Positions 35,504 to 44,743 of a DNA stretch of 46,390 bases are shown in pieces. The DNA is from an uncultured Pelagibacteraceae bacterium. Its GTDB lineage: Bacteria > Pseudomonadota > Alphaproteobacteria > Pelagibacterales > Pelagibacteraceae. A program made the position numbers and the translations under genes. Each line of letters begins with the position of its first letter. Position 1 is the first letter of the stretch. The notes under the pieces are model-generated. The model was not told where the DNA came from. It ran no database searches and saw nothing but the letters and a program-made list of their open reading frames with translations. The DNA is taken from positions 1 to 46,390 of the forward strand of contig CACLAY010000007.1 of the NCBI GenBank assembly GCA_902604975.1, given 5' to 3'.

Positions 35504-36532
35504 ATGAAAAAAATAACAATTTCCGCGTTAATCTTATCCTTATTTGCATCAAGCTTTGCAATAGCAAATGAGGTAAATATTTTTAATGCAAGACATTATA
35601 AAGCTGATGCAGAACTTTATAGTAAATTTACAGAAGCAACAGGAATTAAAGTCAACTTAATCAATGGTAAAGCTGGTGCTTTAGAAAAAAGAATGATCGA
35701 AGAAGGAGCTGATTCAGCAGCCGATCTTTACATAACAGCTGACGCTGGAAGATGTGGTGCTTTTAAAGCAAAAGGAATGACTCAATCAGGATTAGTTTCA
35801 TCGACAATTAAATCATCTGTACCAAAAAGTTTTAGAACTACACACTGGGTTGGAGTAGCAAAAAGAGCAAGAATTGTTTACTACTCACCAGAAAGAGTAA
35901 GTGGTGCTGAGTTATCAGGGTTAACTTATGAAAGTTTAGCTGATCCAAAATGGAAAGGCAGAATTGCAATTAGAGCTTCTAGCAACATTTATAACAAATC
36001 TCTTGTAGCTTCATTAGTTAAAAATAATGGAAAAAAAGCTGCAGGTGAGTGGGCTAAAGGAGTTGTTGCAAACATGGCAAGAGATCCAAAAGGAAATGAT
36101 AGAGCACAAATTATGGCTGTAGCAGCAGGAGAAGCTGATATTGCTGTTGCAAATACTTATTACTTAGCTTTGATGTTATCTGGGAATAAAGGACCTGAAC
36201 AACAAGAAGCTGCAAAAAAAGTTAAAGCTTTTTTCCCTAATCAGAATGATAGAGGAACACACATGAATATAAGTTGTGCAGCTTTAGTTAAAGGAGCGCC
36301 CAATAAAACTAATGCAATTGCACTTGTTGATTTCTTATTATCACCAGAAGCTCAAGAACACTTTACAAATAATACGTTTGAGTTTCCAATGATAGCTGGA
36401 GTTTCACCAAGTCCATTGGTAGTAAACAACTTAGGTTTAGATTTTAAACAAGATCTAACAACAAGTGTTGCTAGTTATGGAGCAAAGCAAGCTGACGCCT
36501 TAGAGGTAATGACGGCTGCTGGTTGGAAGTAA
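35504..36532 (+). CDS. fbpA: Ferric-iron ABC transporter substrate-binding protein (FutA/FbpA type)
   Basis: 342 aa with a signal peptide (KKITISALILSLFASSFAIA) cleaved before NEVNIFNARHY. HY at residues 31-32 and the tyrosine pair 219-220 in ANTYYLAL are the iron-coordinating residues expected in FutA/FbpA-like proteins. It binds Fe(III) in the periplasm. The operon is preceded by Fur-type operators. Downstream are a small cysteine protein, a hairpin, then permease and ATPase genes. Confidence 0.94.
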   Translation: MKKITISALILSLFASSFAIANEVNIFNARHYKADAELYSKFTEATGIKVNLINGKAGALEKRMIEEGADSAADLYITADAGRCGAFKAKGMTQSGLVSSTIKSSVPKSFRTTHWVGVAKRARIVYYSPERVSGAELSGLTYESLADPKWKGRIAIRASSNIYNKSLVASLVKNNGKKAAGEWAKGVVANMARDPKGNDRAQIMAVAAGEADIAVANTYYLALMLSGNKGPEQQEAAKKVKAFFPNQNDRGTHMNISCAALVKGAPNKTNAIALVDFLLSPEAQEHFTNNTFEFPMIAGVSPSPLVVNNLGLDFKQDLTTSVASYGAKQADALEVMTAAGWK

Positions 36533-36555
36533 CATTGAAAGTAAAAAAAAAATTT

Positions 36556-36705
36556 ATGTCTGAAGTTAATCTAAATAAATCAGCCAATGCATGCGTACCA
36601 TGTGCTGAGGAGTGTAAAAAAATTAACAAAAGAATAAATAAAAGGAAATTATCAGAGATAAGTACTAAAGATTTTCCGCACATTTCAAAGGTATTCAATA
36701 TCTGA
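36556..36705 (+). CDS. Small cysteine-motif protein in iron operon (49 aa)
   Basis: The 49-aa frame from ATG 36556 is too short for most gene lists. It contains ACVPCAEECKK with Cys 13, 16 and 20 (C-x2-C-x3-C), followed by a basic stretch KKINKRINKRK. It lies 23 bases after the binding-protein stop and before the hairpin and permease gene. Codon use is like that of neighbouring genes. A metal or redox role is plausible from the cysteines and context, but not shown. Confidence 0.5.
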   Translation: MSEVNLNKSANACVPCAEECKKINKRINKRKLSEISTKDFPHISKVFNI

Positions 36706-36717
36706 TTTTTCTTGATT

Positions 36718-36748
36718 AAAGTGCCTATGCATCCTTCGAAGGCACTTT
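36718..36748 (+). terminator. Intercistronic hairpin in iron operon
   Basis: A perfect 9-bp inverted repeat AAAGTGCCT / AGGCACTTT with a 13-base loop, followed by a short TTA-rich stretch. The loop side also contains CCTTCGAAGG, an alternate palindrome. It lies after the binding-protein and small-protein genes and before the permease, so it probably attenuates transcription and raises the level of binding protein over permease. Confidence 0.6.
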
Positions 36749-36798
36749 TAAAAATATTAAGAGAGACTATATAGGTCATTTAAACTACAAATATCTCT

Positions 36799-38427
36799 AT
36801 GTTTACAAATAAATTTAATATCTGGTTTTTAAGCTCTCTGCTTATTTCATTGCTTGTAATAATTCCTATTTTGACAGTCTCTCTTAGTTTTTTTGAAGAT
36901 ACTTCTAGATATTTTGACATACTTAAAAAAACTTTTTTGTTTGAATATATTTTTAATTCTTTGTCACTTTTAGTTGGTGTCTTAATACTAACTTTTTTTC
37001 TAGGTGTTGGATCTGCTTACATAGTCTCTTTTTACAAATTTCCAGGAGTTAACTTTTTTAAATGGGCATTAATTTTATCTTTTGCTATACCACCCTATAT
37101 TTATGCATACTCTTTATTTGCATTTTTTGACAATTATGGCACTGCATTTACAATATTAAAGACTTTATTTGGTGATGGTGAGTACAATAAGAGTATACCA
37201 AAGTTTGATGGAATGTTTGGTTTAATATTATCTATTTCATTTTCTCTTTATGCCTATGTTTATATTCTTGCAAGATCTTCTTTTTTATATCAATCACAAA
37301 ATTTAATAGACCTTGGAAAAAATTTAGGTTTTTCAAAATTTAAATCTTTTTATTCAATAATATTACCAGCTGCCAGACCTGCAATAGTTGCTGGTCTCTC
37401 TTTAGTTGCAATGGAAACACTAGCAGAGTTTGGGGCAGTAGATTTTTTTTCAGTTAATACACTTACAACAGGCATATATAATGCTTGGATAACTTTTGAT
37501 GATCTAGCCTTTGCTAATAGAATTTCATTTTTTCTTTTATTATTTATATTTATTCTTTTTCTGACTGAAAATCTATCTAGAAAAAAAGCGAAATATCACT
37601 TGGATACAAGAGGCGGTTTTAAACAAAAAGAAAAAATAAAACTTTCTGGAACAAATTCTTTTTTTGCCTTTTTATTTTGTTTTTTATTGTTCTTTATGAG
37701 TTTTCTATTTCCATTAGGACAAATGCTTTATTGGACAATAAAATTTCCAGAAAATTTCTTTGACGTAAATGTAATTAATCTTTTATTAAACACACTTTAT
37801 TTAGTAGGATTATCTAGTTTAGTTCTAATAACATTTGCTCTGATTTCTAATTATGGAAATCGAGTTTCAAGAAATAAAACATTAAATTTTTTATCCACAC
37901 TGTCGATTTCAGGTTACGCCATACCTGGTGTTATTTTAGCTGTCGCTTTTATAACCTTTATTGCCTGGTTTGATGAGAATATAATTAAATCTTTAGGTTT
38001 TTTATCAATTAAAAAATTATTTATTGGATCTATTTTAGGTTTAGTAATTGTATATTTTGTTCGTTTTTACTCACTAGCTTTCAATGGAATAAAATCAGGA
38101 TATGAAAAAATAAACGTTTCAGTTGATGAGAGCGCATACCTTCTTGGTTATTCAAAAAGAAAAACATTTCTAAATATTCATGTGCCATATTTAAGAAATT
38201 CATTATTATTTGTGGTAATTTTAATATCTCTTGAAATAATTAGAGAATTGCCAATTACCTTGGTTCTACGCCCATTTAACTTTGAAACATTTGCAACTAC
38301 TGCTTATATCTCAGCATCAGAGGATATGCTTGAAGCAGCAGCGGTACCATCATTATTTTTAATTTTAATTGCTGCCTTTTTTATTACAATAACGTCAAAT
38401 TATATTTTAAAAGAGAATAATGGCTAA
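36799..38427 (+). CDS. fbpB: Ferric-iron ABC transporter permease (two permease domains fused)
   Basis: 542 aa with about twelve helices in two homologous halves. Each half has the ABC-permease EAA loop, seen as DLGKNLGFSKFKSFYSIILPAARPAIVAGLS and ESAYLLGYSKRKTFLNIHVPYLRNSL. This double-permease layout is characteristic of FbpB/FutB/AfuB iron transporters. It overlaps the ATPase gene by eight bases. Confidence 0.94.
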   Translation: MFTNKFNIWFLSSLLISLLVIIPILTVSLSFFEDTSRYFDILKKTFLFEYIFNSLSLLVGVLILTFFLGVGSAYIVSFYKFPGVNFFKWALILSFAIPPYIYAYSLFAFFDNYGTAFTILKTLFGDGEYNKSIPKFDGMFGLILSISFSLYAYVYILARSSFLYQSQNLIDLGKNLGFSKFKSFYSIILPAARPAIVAGLSLVAMETLAEFGAVDFFSVNTLTTGIYNAWITFDDLAFANRISFFLLLFIFILFLTENLSRKKAKYHLDTRGGFKQKEKIKLSGTNSFFAFLFCFLLFFMSFLFPLGQMLYWTIKFPENFFDVNVINLLLNTLYLVGLSSLVLITFALISNYGNRVSRNKTLNFLSTLSISGYAIPGVILAVAFITFIAWFDENIIKSLGFLSIKKLFIGSILGLVIVYFVRFYSLAFNGIKSGYEKINVSVDESAYLLGYSKRKTFLNIHVPYLRNSLLFVVILISLEIIRELPITLVLRPFNFETFATTAYISASEDMLEAAAVPSLFLILIAAFFITITSNYILKENNG

Positions 38428-39478
38428 TAACTTTTTAGAAGTAAATAACGTTGATTTCAAAGCTGGTGGAAAAACAAAAGTTAAAAATGTGTCTTTTTCA
38501 GTTCAAAATGAAGGAGACATTATTTGTCTTCTAGGACCTTCAGGAATAGGAAAAACTACAATTTTGAGAACAATCGCTGGATTAGAAAAGATTAGTAATG
38601 GTTCTATAATTATCAATAATAAAACTATATCTTCAAAAAAAATTCACATTGAGCCAGAGGATCGAAATATTTCACTTGCTTTTCAAGACAATAGTTTATT
38701 TCCACATTACAATATCGAAAAAAATATAATAATTGGTACAGAAAAAAAAAATAAAAAAAAAATTAAAATAAATGCAAAAGAAATAGTAGAATTTTTGAAT
38801 TTAAAAAAAATATTAAATAAATATCCACATGAGATAAGTGCTGGCGAAGCACAAAGATCATCTCTTGCACGAGCTTTAGTTTCAAACCCTGACTTATTAT
38901 TATTGGACGAGCCGTTGTCCAATGTTGACCAAAGCTTTAAAGAAGAAATTCAAGTCGAATTAAAACAATTATTAAGTAAATCCAAAATAACAACTATAAT
39001 TGTTACACACGACTCATACGAAGCGTTTTACTTAGGAAGTAAATGTGGAATAATATTAAATAAACAACTTAAACAATTTGATGATCCTTATAATGTTTAT
39101 CATTTTCCTAATTCAGTAGAAGTTGTAAATTTTTTAAATAGAGGAATTTTAATTCCTGCAAAAGTTACAAGCGAAAATAGTTTAGAAAATAAAGATCTTG
39201 GAACAATTAAAGGTAATTTTGTTAAACACTATCCAAATGGGTCAGAGGTAAAACTTTTATTACAGCCAGAAGATTTAGAACATGATGACAAAAGTAATTT
39301 AAAATTAGAAGTCGTTGATCGTAAATTTAGAGGAACAAATTTTATTTATACTTTAAAAACACCAAGCGAGTTACAAATTCCTGTATTTGTTCATTCACAC
39401 CACATTCACCAGCATGAAATAGACGAAAAATTTGGTATTAAACGACCAATTCACATTGACCACATTGTTTGTTTTTAA
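38420..39478 (+). CDS. fbpC: Ferric-iron ABC transporter ATP-binding protein
   Basis: 352 aa. Walker A is GPSGIGKTT (residues 39-47), the Q-loop FQDNSLFPHY, the signature ISAGEAQRSSLARAL, Walker B LLLLDEP and the switch histidine in VTHDSYEA. A C-terminal TOBE-like domain (about residues 235-352) follows, as in FbpC. A lysine-rich stretch at DNA 38741-38762 is encoded by two ten-A runs separated by one T, a potential slippage site, but the frame is intact here. Confidence 0.94.
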   Translation: MANNFLEVNNVDFKAGGKTKVKNVSFSVQNEGDIICLLGPSGIGKTTILRTIAGLEKISNGSIIINNKTISSKKIHIEPEDRNISLAFQDNSLFPHYNIEKNIIIGTEKKNKKKIKINAKEIVEFLNLKKILNKYPHEISAGEAQRSSLARALVSNPDLLLLDEPLSNVDQSFKEEIQVELKQLLSKSKITTIIVTHDSYEAFYLGSKCGIILNKQLKQFDDPYNVYHFPNSVEVVNFLNRGILIPAKVTSENSLENKDLGTIKGNFVKHYPNGSEVKLLLQPEDLEHDDKSNLKLEVVDRKFRGTNFIYTLKTPSELQIPVFVHSHHIHQHEIDEKFGIKRPIHIDHIVCF

Positions 39479-39505
39479 GTATTATTATACTTTAAAGATA
39501 TATTC

Positions 39506-41950
39506 ATGGATAAAGATTTACCAAGAAGCACTAAAGTTGTAGTTATTGGAGGCGGCGTAGCTGGAACATCGTGTGCATATCATCTAGCTAAATTTGGCTG
39601 GAAAGATGTAGTTCTATTAGAGAGAGACCAATTAACATCTGGAACTACATGGCATGCAGCTGGTTTAATGGGTCAATTAGGGGCTTCATCTACTATTACA
39701 AAGTTAAGAAAATATACTTTGGATCTTTATCAAGAATTAGAAAAGAAAACTGAATTATCTATAGGGTTAAAACAGAATGGTGCAATTACAGTAGCTACCA
39801 CTAAAGAGAGAATGCAAGAGTTGTTGAGACAAGCAACTACCGCTCAACTATCTGATGTTGAAGTGCATGTTTTAGATAAAAAACAAACAAAGAATTTATA
39901 TCCTGTTGTAAATAATGAGGACATTATTGGAAGTGTTTTTATGCCAAAAGATGGTCAAGCTGATCCAGTAGGTGTAACCAATGTTTTAGCAAAAGCTGCT
40001 AGAATGGAAGGAGCTCAAATTTTTGAAAAAACGCCTGTTACAAAAATTCTTGTTAAAAATAATTCTATAGTTGGAGTTGAGACTGATAAAGGAAAAATTG
40101 ATTGTGAATATGTTGTTTTGGCAACAGGTATGTGGTCTAGACAAATAGGTGAAAAAATGAATGTTAGTATTCCATTGTATCCCAATGAACATTTTTATGT
40201 GATCACGGAACCAATGAAAGATTTACCAAAAAACTTACCAGTTTTAAGAGATTATAATAATTGTCTTTATCTTAAAGAAGACGCAGGTAAAATGTTAGTT
40301 GGAATTTTTGAACCAAATGCAAAACCAGCCTTTAAAAATACTGGTGTTGTGCCAGATGATTTTTCCTTTGGTGAATTACCAGATGATTTTGATCATTTCG
40401 AACCTTATTTACAAAAATCATTTCACAGGTTGCCTATGTTGGAAAATGCAGGAATTAGAAAATTTTTCTCTGGCCCTGAATCATTTACTCCTGATACCCA
40501 ATATCTTTTAGGTGAAACTCCTGAGATTAAAAAACTTTTTACATGTTGTGGTTTTAACAGTATTGGAATTGCAAGTTCAGGAGGTGCTGGAAGAGTTACT
40601 GCAGAATGGATAATTAATGGACACATTAATGAGGATTTATTTTCATTAGATATTAAAAGATTTCAAAAATTTCATTCATCAAAAAAATTTATAATGGAAA
40701 GAGTGACAGAAACACTTGGTGATTTATATGGAATGCATTGGCCATTTAAACAACATAAAACATCAAGAAACCAAATTGTATTACCCTACCAAGAGGAGCT
40801 AAAAAAATTAGGAGCTTGTTTTGGAACCTCGGGTGGTTTTGAAAGACCTATGTGGTATGCGTTGAAAGGTGAAAAGGCTGATTACAATTATAGTTTTGGT
40901 TATCAAAATTGGTATCCATCAGCTGAATTTGAGACCAAAAATGCCAGAGAAAACGTTGGATTATTTGAGCTATCTCCTTTTTCAAAATTTGACCTTGAAG
41001 GGCAAAATGTTCATGAAGAATTACAAAAAATTTGTACAGCAAACATAAAAGATATTCAGGGTAGAGCAACATATACCCAGATGTTAAATGAAGATGGAGG
41101 AATTGAGACTGATGTTACTGTAACTTGTCTTGAAAAAAACCATTTTAGAGTGATAGGTCCAGCGGCAACAAGAGAACATGATAAATTTCATATCAAAAAA
41201 CATATTTCAGAAGAGGTCAATTTTAATGATGTAACAGAAGATTTAACATGTCTAGGATTATACGGACCCAACTCAAGAAAATTACTATCTAATATCAGTA
41301 ATGACGATTTTACAAATGAAGGTATAAAGTTTAGTCATGGAAAATTTGTTACTATTGACGGAGTTAAAGTATGGGCTCAAAGATTATCTTATGTAGGTGA
41401 AATAGGATTCGAATTATATACAAACATAGATGAAAGCAAAAAATTATTTTTAGCCATTATTAAAGAGGGTACAAATCATGGCTTATCACTGTGTGGTGCC
41501 CATGCTATGGATATTATGAGAATGGAAAGTGGTTTCTTACATTGGGGACATGATATATCACCTGAAGAAAATCAATATCAAGCAGGACTTAATTTTGCAA
41601 TTAGTTATAAAAAAAATATAAATTTTGTTGGAAAAGAAGCATTATTAAAAATTAAAGATAAAAACCCTACAAAATCATTAGCCATGATGGTATTGAAAGA
41701 TAACATACCTGGAGAACCTTTGCTACTTCATGAAGAGCCAATTTACTTAGATGATAAAATAATTGGCAGAACAACATCAGGAAATTATTCATTTAATTTT
41801 AAAAAAAATATTTCATTTGGTTATGTAAACTCTGGAAATTCTCTTGAAGACTTGATCAATAAAAATTTATCTATTGAAGTTGAAAAGAAAAAATACCCTG
41901 TAACAATAATCAAAAAACCTTTAAATCAAAAAAATATAAAAAATATTTAA
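39506..41950 (+). CDS. Second dimethylglycine/sarcosine dehydrogenase-like FAD/GcvT fusion
   Basis: 814 aa, homologous along its length with the enzyme at 26180. The FAD loop VVVIGGGVAGTSCAYHLAKFGW is at about residues 11-32, and TSGTTWHAAGLMGQLGA places the likely covalent flavin His at residue 50. The GcvT part starts near residue 430 (NVGLFELSPFSKFDLEG, LGLYGPNSRKLL, GEIGFELYT). The GTTWHAAG variant is closer to sarcosine-dehydrogenase-like sequences, so it may handle sarcosine or another N-methyl compound. It follows fbpC by 27 bases and overlaps the dioxygenase gene with TAATG. Confidence 0.86.
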   Translation: MDKDLPRSTKVVVIGGGVAGTSCAYHLAKFGWKDVVLLERDQLTSGTTWHAAGLMGQLGASSTITKLRKYTLDLYQELEKKTELSIGLKQNGAITVATTKERMQELLRQATTAQLSDVEVHVLDKKQTKNLYPVVNNEDIIGSVFMPKDGQADPVGVTNVLAKAARMEGAQIFEKTPVTKILVKNNSIVGVETDKGKIDCEYVVLATGMWSRQIGEKMNVSIPLYPNEHFYVITEPMKDLPKNLPVLRDYNNCLYLKEDAGKMLVGIFEPNAKPAFKNTGVVPDDFSFGELPDDFDHFEPYLQKSFHRLPMLENAGIRKFFSGPESFTPDTQYLLGETPEIKKLFTCCGFNSIGIASSGGAGRVTAEWIINGHINEDLFSLDIKRFQKFHSSKKFIMERVTETLGDLYGMHWPFKQHKTSRNQIVLPYQEELKKLGACFGTSGGFERPMWYALKGEKADYNYSFGYQNWYPSAEFETKNARENVGLFELSPFSKFDLEGQNVHEELQKICTANIKDIQGRATYTQMLNEDGGIETDVTVTCLEKNHFRVIGPAATREHDKFHIKKHISEEVNFNDVTEDLTCLGLYGPNSRKLLSNISNDDFTNEGIKFSHGKFVTIDGVKVWAQRLSYVGEIGFELYTNIDESKKLFLAIIKEGTNHGLSLCGAHAMDIMRMESGFLHWGHDISPEENQYQAGLNFAISYKKNINFVGKEALLKIKDKNPTKSLAMMVLKDNIPGEPLLLHEEPIYLDDKIIGRTTSGNYSFNFKKNISFGYVNSGNSLEDLINKNLSIEVEKKKYPVTIIKKPLNQKNIKNI

Positions 41951-42741
41951 TGCTAAAGATAATTTCAAAAAAAAATAGGGCTGCAGAAATTATTTGTAAC
42001 CTTAATAAAATTGATAATAAGCAATTAAAAGAAATTAAATCAACACTTGATAAGTATGGAATGATTTATTTTCCAAAACAAAAACTTACATCCAAGAATT
42101 ATCTTAATTTTGCAAAAAAATTTGGTAAACCAGCTAATTATCCAAGATTGAAAGGTTTAAATAAAAAATATCCTCAAATAACTGTTGTACAACGTAAATC
42201 TACTGACAAAGGACCTAGCTTTGGTGAACAATTTCACACAGACTCCTCTTATACAAAAAAACCTCCTAGATACACTATGTTACTTTCAAAACTAGTACCT
42301 AAAAAAGGTGTTGCTAATACTGACTTTTCTTCGCAGTACTTAGCTTATGAAAAATTATCAAATAATTATAAGAATAAGCTTAAAAAATTAAAAGGCATCT
42401 ACTCTTCACATGGACCAATATCAATTACAACAGTTGAGAGAGAAAAAGAAAAAGGAAAAATATCTAAAGAACTGATTTCCAGACATAAAATAATAAGAAG
42501 TATTAAAAATAAAAAAACTATATACTGTAGCCCAGGACACTTTTTAAAATTTAATACATATATGACTAAACAAAAAAATGACTTAAAGAAGTTTTTATTT
42601 AATCATCAGACAAAAAAAACCTTTCAATATTCATTAGAATGGGAAAAAGATCAGCTTGCTATTTGGGATAATAGAGCCATGCTCCATCAGGCTACACCGT
42701 TTAAAGGTAATAGAATACTTCATAGAATAACAATACTTTAA
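41950..42741 (+). CDS. TauD/TfdA-type Fe(II)/2-oxoglutarate dioxygenase
   Basis: 263 aa. The metal triad is His 96 and Asp 98 in EQFHTDSSY and His 246 in RAMLHQATPF, with Arg 255 or 259 in GNRILHRITIL for 2-oxoglutarate. The N-terminus LDKYGMIYFPKQKLTSKNYLNFAKKFG is typical of TauD-like proteins. It hydroxylates an unknown substrate such as a sulfonate, betaine or organic acid. It is coupled to the dehydrogenase gene and is followed, four bases later, by a transporter gene. Confidence 0.9.
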   Translation: MLKIISKKNRAAEIICNLNKIDNKQLKEIKSTLDKYGMIYFPKQKLTSKNYLNFAKKFGKPANYPRLKGLNKKYPQITVVQRKSTDKGPSFGEQFHTDSSYTKKPPRYTMLLSKLVPKKGVANTDFSSQYLAYEKLSNNYKNKLKKLKGIYSSHGPISITTVEREKEKGKISKELISRHKIIRSIKNKKTIYCSPGHFLKFNTYMTKQKNDLKKFLFNHQTKKTFQYSLEWEKDQLAIWDNRAMLHQATPFKGNRILHRITIL

Positions 42742-42745
42742 TAAA

Positions 42746-43672
42746 ATGTATTCAATATTTCTTGGGTTAACACCTTTTATCTTTATTACACTATTTGGTT
42801 TTGTTTTTGGCAAACTCAAAATTTTTGATTTAAGTCATGCAAAAGTTTTAAATCTGTTTTTATTCTATGTAGCGGTCCCTGCCTTAATTATTAAATTTGT
42901 TGCTCAAAGTGAAATTGGCCAAGTTGATATAAAACAAATAGTTTCTTATTTTTTAATGCAAGGAAGTCTTGGGTTTATAACATTTTTATTAACATCTAAG
43001 TTTTTTAAAAGACCTATTCCAGAGTCTATTATATGGGCATTGATGGTAGCACTATCAAATCATGTTACATTATTATTACCTATTACAAAAATCTATTTTG
43101 GAACTGAAGTAATTACTCAAGTAACAAGTATAATATTAATGGATGGGGTTATTTTATTATCTGTAATTGCTTTTTTTTTAGAACTTACTACTAAAAAAAA
43201 TATTCGATTAACTACATTTATAAAGAACATAGTTCTTAATCCAATGATATTTTCAATCTTAATTGGTCTTTTACTATTTGTGTTTAGGATAAATATCGAT
43301 GATACGCCAATAGATTACGTACTTTCTGTTTTGGCAGCTTGTGTTTCGCCTATAGGACTTTTTGCAATTGGTATCACATTATCTTTTTACACCCATAAAG
43401 TTATTAATAAACTAACTACTTCTATATCTATATTGAAATTAGTTGTTTCACCAATCATCCTCCTGATAATTGGCTTTATCATATTTGATGCTGGACAACC
43501 TGAAAAAATTCCTGGTGCTTTTTTTGTTAGTGTTGCACCATGTGGTCATACAGCTGTAGTATTATGCTCTGCTTATAATGTAAGTCCTGAAAATATTATA
43601 AAAGCTTTATTTATCTCAACTTTTGCATCATTTGCTACCATATTTTTTGCTATTCAATATTTAACAACTTAA
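42746..43672 (+). CDS. Auxin efflux carrier (AEC) family permease
   Basis: 308 aa with about ten helices. GLTPFIFITLFGFVFGKLKIF, FYVAVPALIIKFVAQ, and the mid and C-terminal segments PIGLFAIGITLSFY and VSVAPCGHTAVVLCSAYNV match the bile-acid/AEC permease type (MdcF-like) that exports or imports organic anions. Substrate unknown. It ends one base before the convergent dehydrogenase gene. Confidence 0.88.
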   Translation: MYSIFLGLTPFIFITLFGFVFGKLKIFDLSHAKVLNLFLFYVAVPALIIKFVAQSEIGQVDIKQIVSYFLMQGSLGFITFLLTSKFFKRPIPESIIWALMVALSNHVTLLLPITKIYFGTEVITQVTSIILMDGVILLSVIAFFLELTTKKNIRLTTFIKNIVLNPMIFSILIGLLLFVFRINIDDTPIDYVLSVLAACVSPIGLFAIGITLSFYTHKVINKLTTSISILKLVVSPIILLIIGFIIFDAGQPEKIPGAFFVSVAPCGHTAVVLCSAYNVSPENIIKALFISTFASFATIFFAIQYLTT

Positions 43673-43673
43673 G

Positions 43674-44741
43674 TTAATTAATATTATCTAAGATTTTATT
43701 AGCACATTCTTTTGTATTGCTGTCACCATCTAGATCTTTAGTTCTATTTTGTTTTTCTAGCAAAGTTTTTTCGATTGAACTTACTATTCGTGTGGCAGCT
43801 TCTTTTTCGCCTAAATAATCTAACATCATAGCGCCAGACCAAATTTGACCTATTGGATTTGCAATACCTTTTCCAGTAATATCAGGTGCTGATCCATGAA
43901 CAGGCTCGAATAAAGAAGGATGTTTATTTGTTGGATTAATATTTCCTGATGGAGCTATCCCAATTGTTCCCGTACATGCCGGACCTAAATCGGATAAAAT
44001 ATCTCCAAATAAATTTGATGCTACGACAACATCAAACCACTCTGGTGTTAAAACAAATCTTGCAGCTAAAATATCGATATGAAATTGATCTGTTTTTATC
44101 TCAGGAAAATCTTTTTTATTTTCATAAAATCTTTGATCCCAGTACGGCATAGTTATAGAAATACCGTTTGATTTTGTGGCATTAGTTAATTTTTTTCTAT
44201 CTCTTGTTTTTGCTAATTCAAATGCAAATTTTTGAACTCTATCTATTCCATGTTTAGACATTATAGTTTCTTGTATAACAATTTCTCTTTCAGTATTTTG
44301 ATACATTTTTCCACCTACCGAAGAATATTCACCCTCTGTATTTTCACGTACTATCATCATATCTATATCGCCAGGTTTTTTATTTGCTAAAGGTGCGTTT
44401 ACTCCTTCAAATAATTTTACTGGCCTTAAATTGATAAATTGATCAAATTCTCTTCTAAACTGGAGTAGGGAACCCCATAAAGTAATATGATCTGGGTATT
44501 TATCTGGCATACCTACTGCACCAAAAAATATTGCATCATGATTACCAATTTGTTGTTTCCAATCATCAGGTAGCATTTTTCCATGTTTTTCATAATAATC
44601 GCATGATGAAAAATCAAATTCATCTATCTTTAATTTAAATTGATGTTGATTTGCTACTTCTTTAAGTATTTTTAAAGCTTCTGGAACAACTTCTTTTCCA
44701 ATTCCATCACCTGCAATGGATGCAATCTTATACTCTTTCAT
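43674..44741 (-). CDS. Tartrate/D-malate-type decarboxylating dehydrogenase
   Basis: 355 aa of the isocitrate/isopropylmalate dehydrogenase family. IASIAGDGIGKEVVPEAL, LWGSLLQFRREFDQFINLRPVKLF, MIVRENTEGEYSSVGG and EPVHGSAPDITGKGIANPIG are visible. The WGSLLQFRREFDQ segment is characteristic of tartrate dehydrogenase/decarboxylase and D-malate dehydrogenase. It would oxidise tartrate or D-malate with NAD. It follows guaC on the same strand by two bases and starts at an ATG. Confidence 0.9.
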   Translation of the reverse strand: MKEYKIASIAGDGIGKEVVPEALKILKEVANQHQFKLKIDEFDFSSCDYYEKHGKMLPDDWKQQIGNHDAIFFGAVGMPDKYPDHITLWGSLLQFRREFDQFINLRPVKLFEGVNAPLANKKPGDIDMMIVRENTEGEYSSVGGKMYQNTEREIVIQETIMSKHGIDRVQKFAFELAKTRDRKKLTNATKSNGISITMPYWDQRFYENKKDFPEIKTDQFHIDILAARFVLTPEWFDVVVASNLFGDILSDLGPACTGTIGIAPSGNINPTNKHPSLFEPVHGSAPDITGKGIANPIGQIWSGAMMLDYLGEKEAATRIVSSIEKTLLEKQNRTKDLDGDSNTKECANKILDNIN

Positions 44742-44743
44742 TT

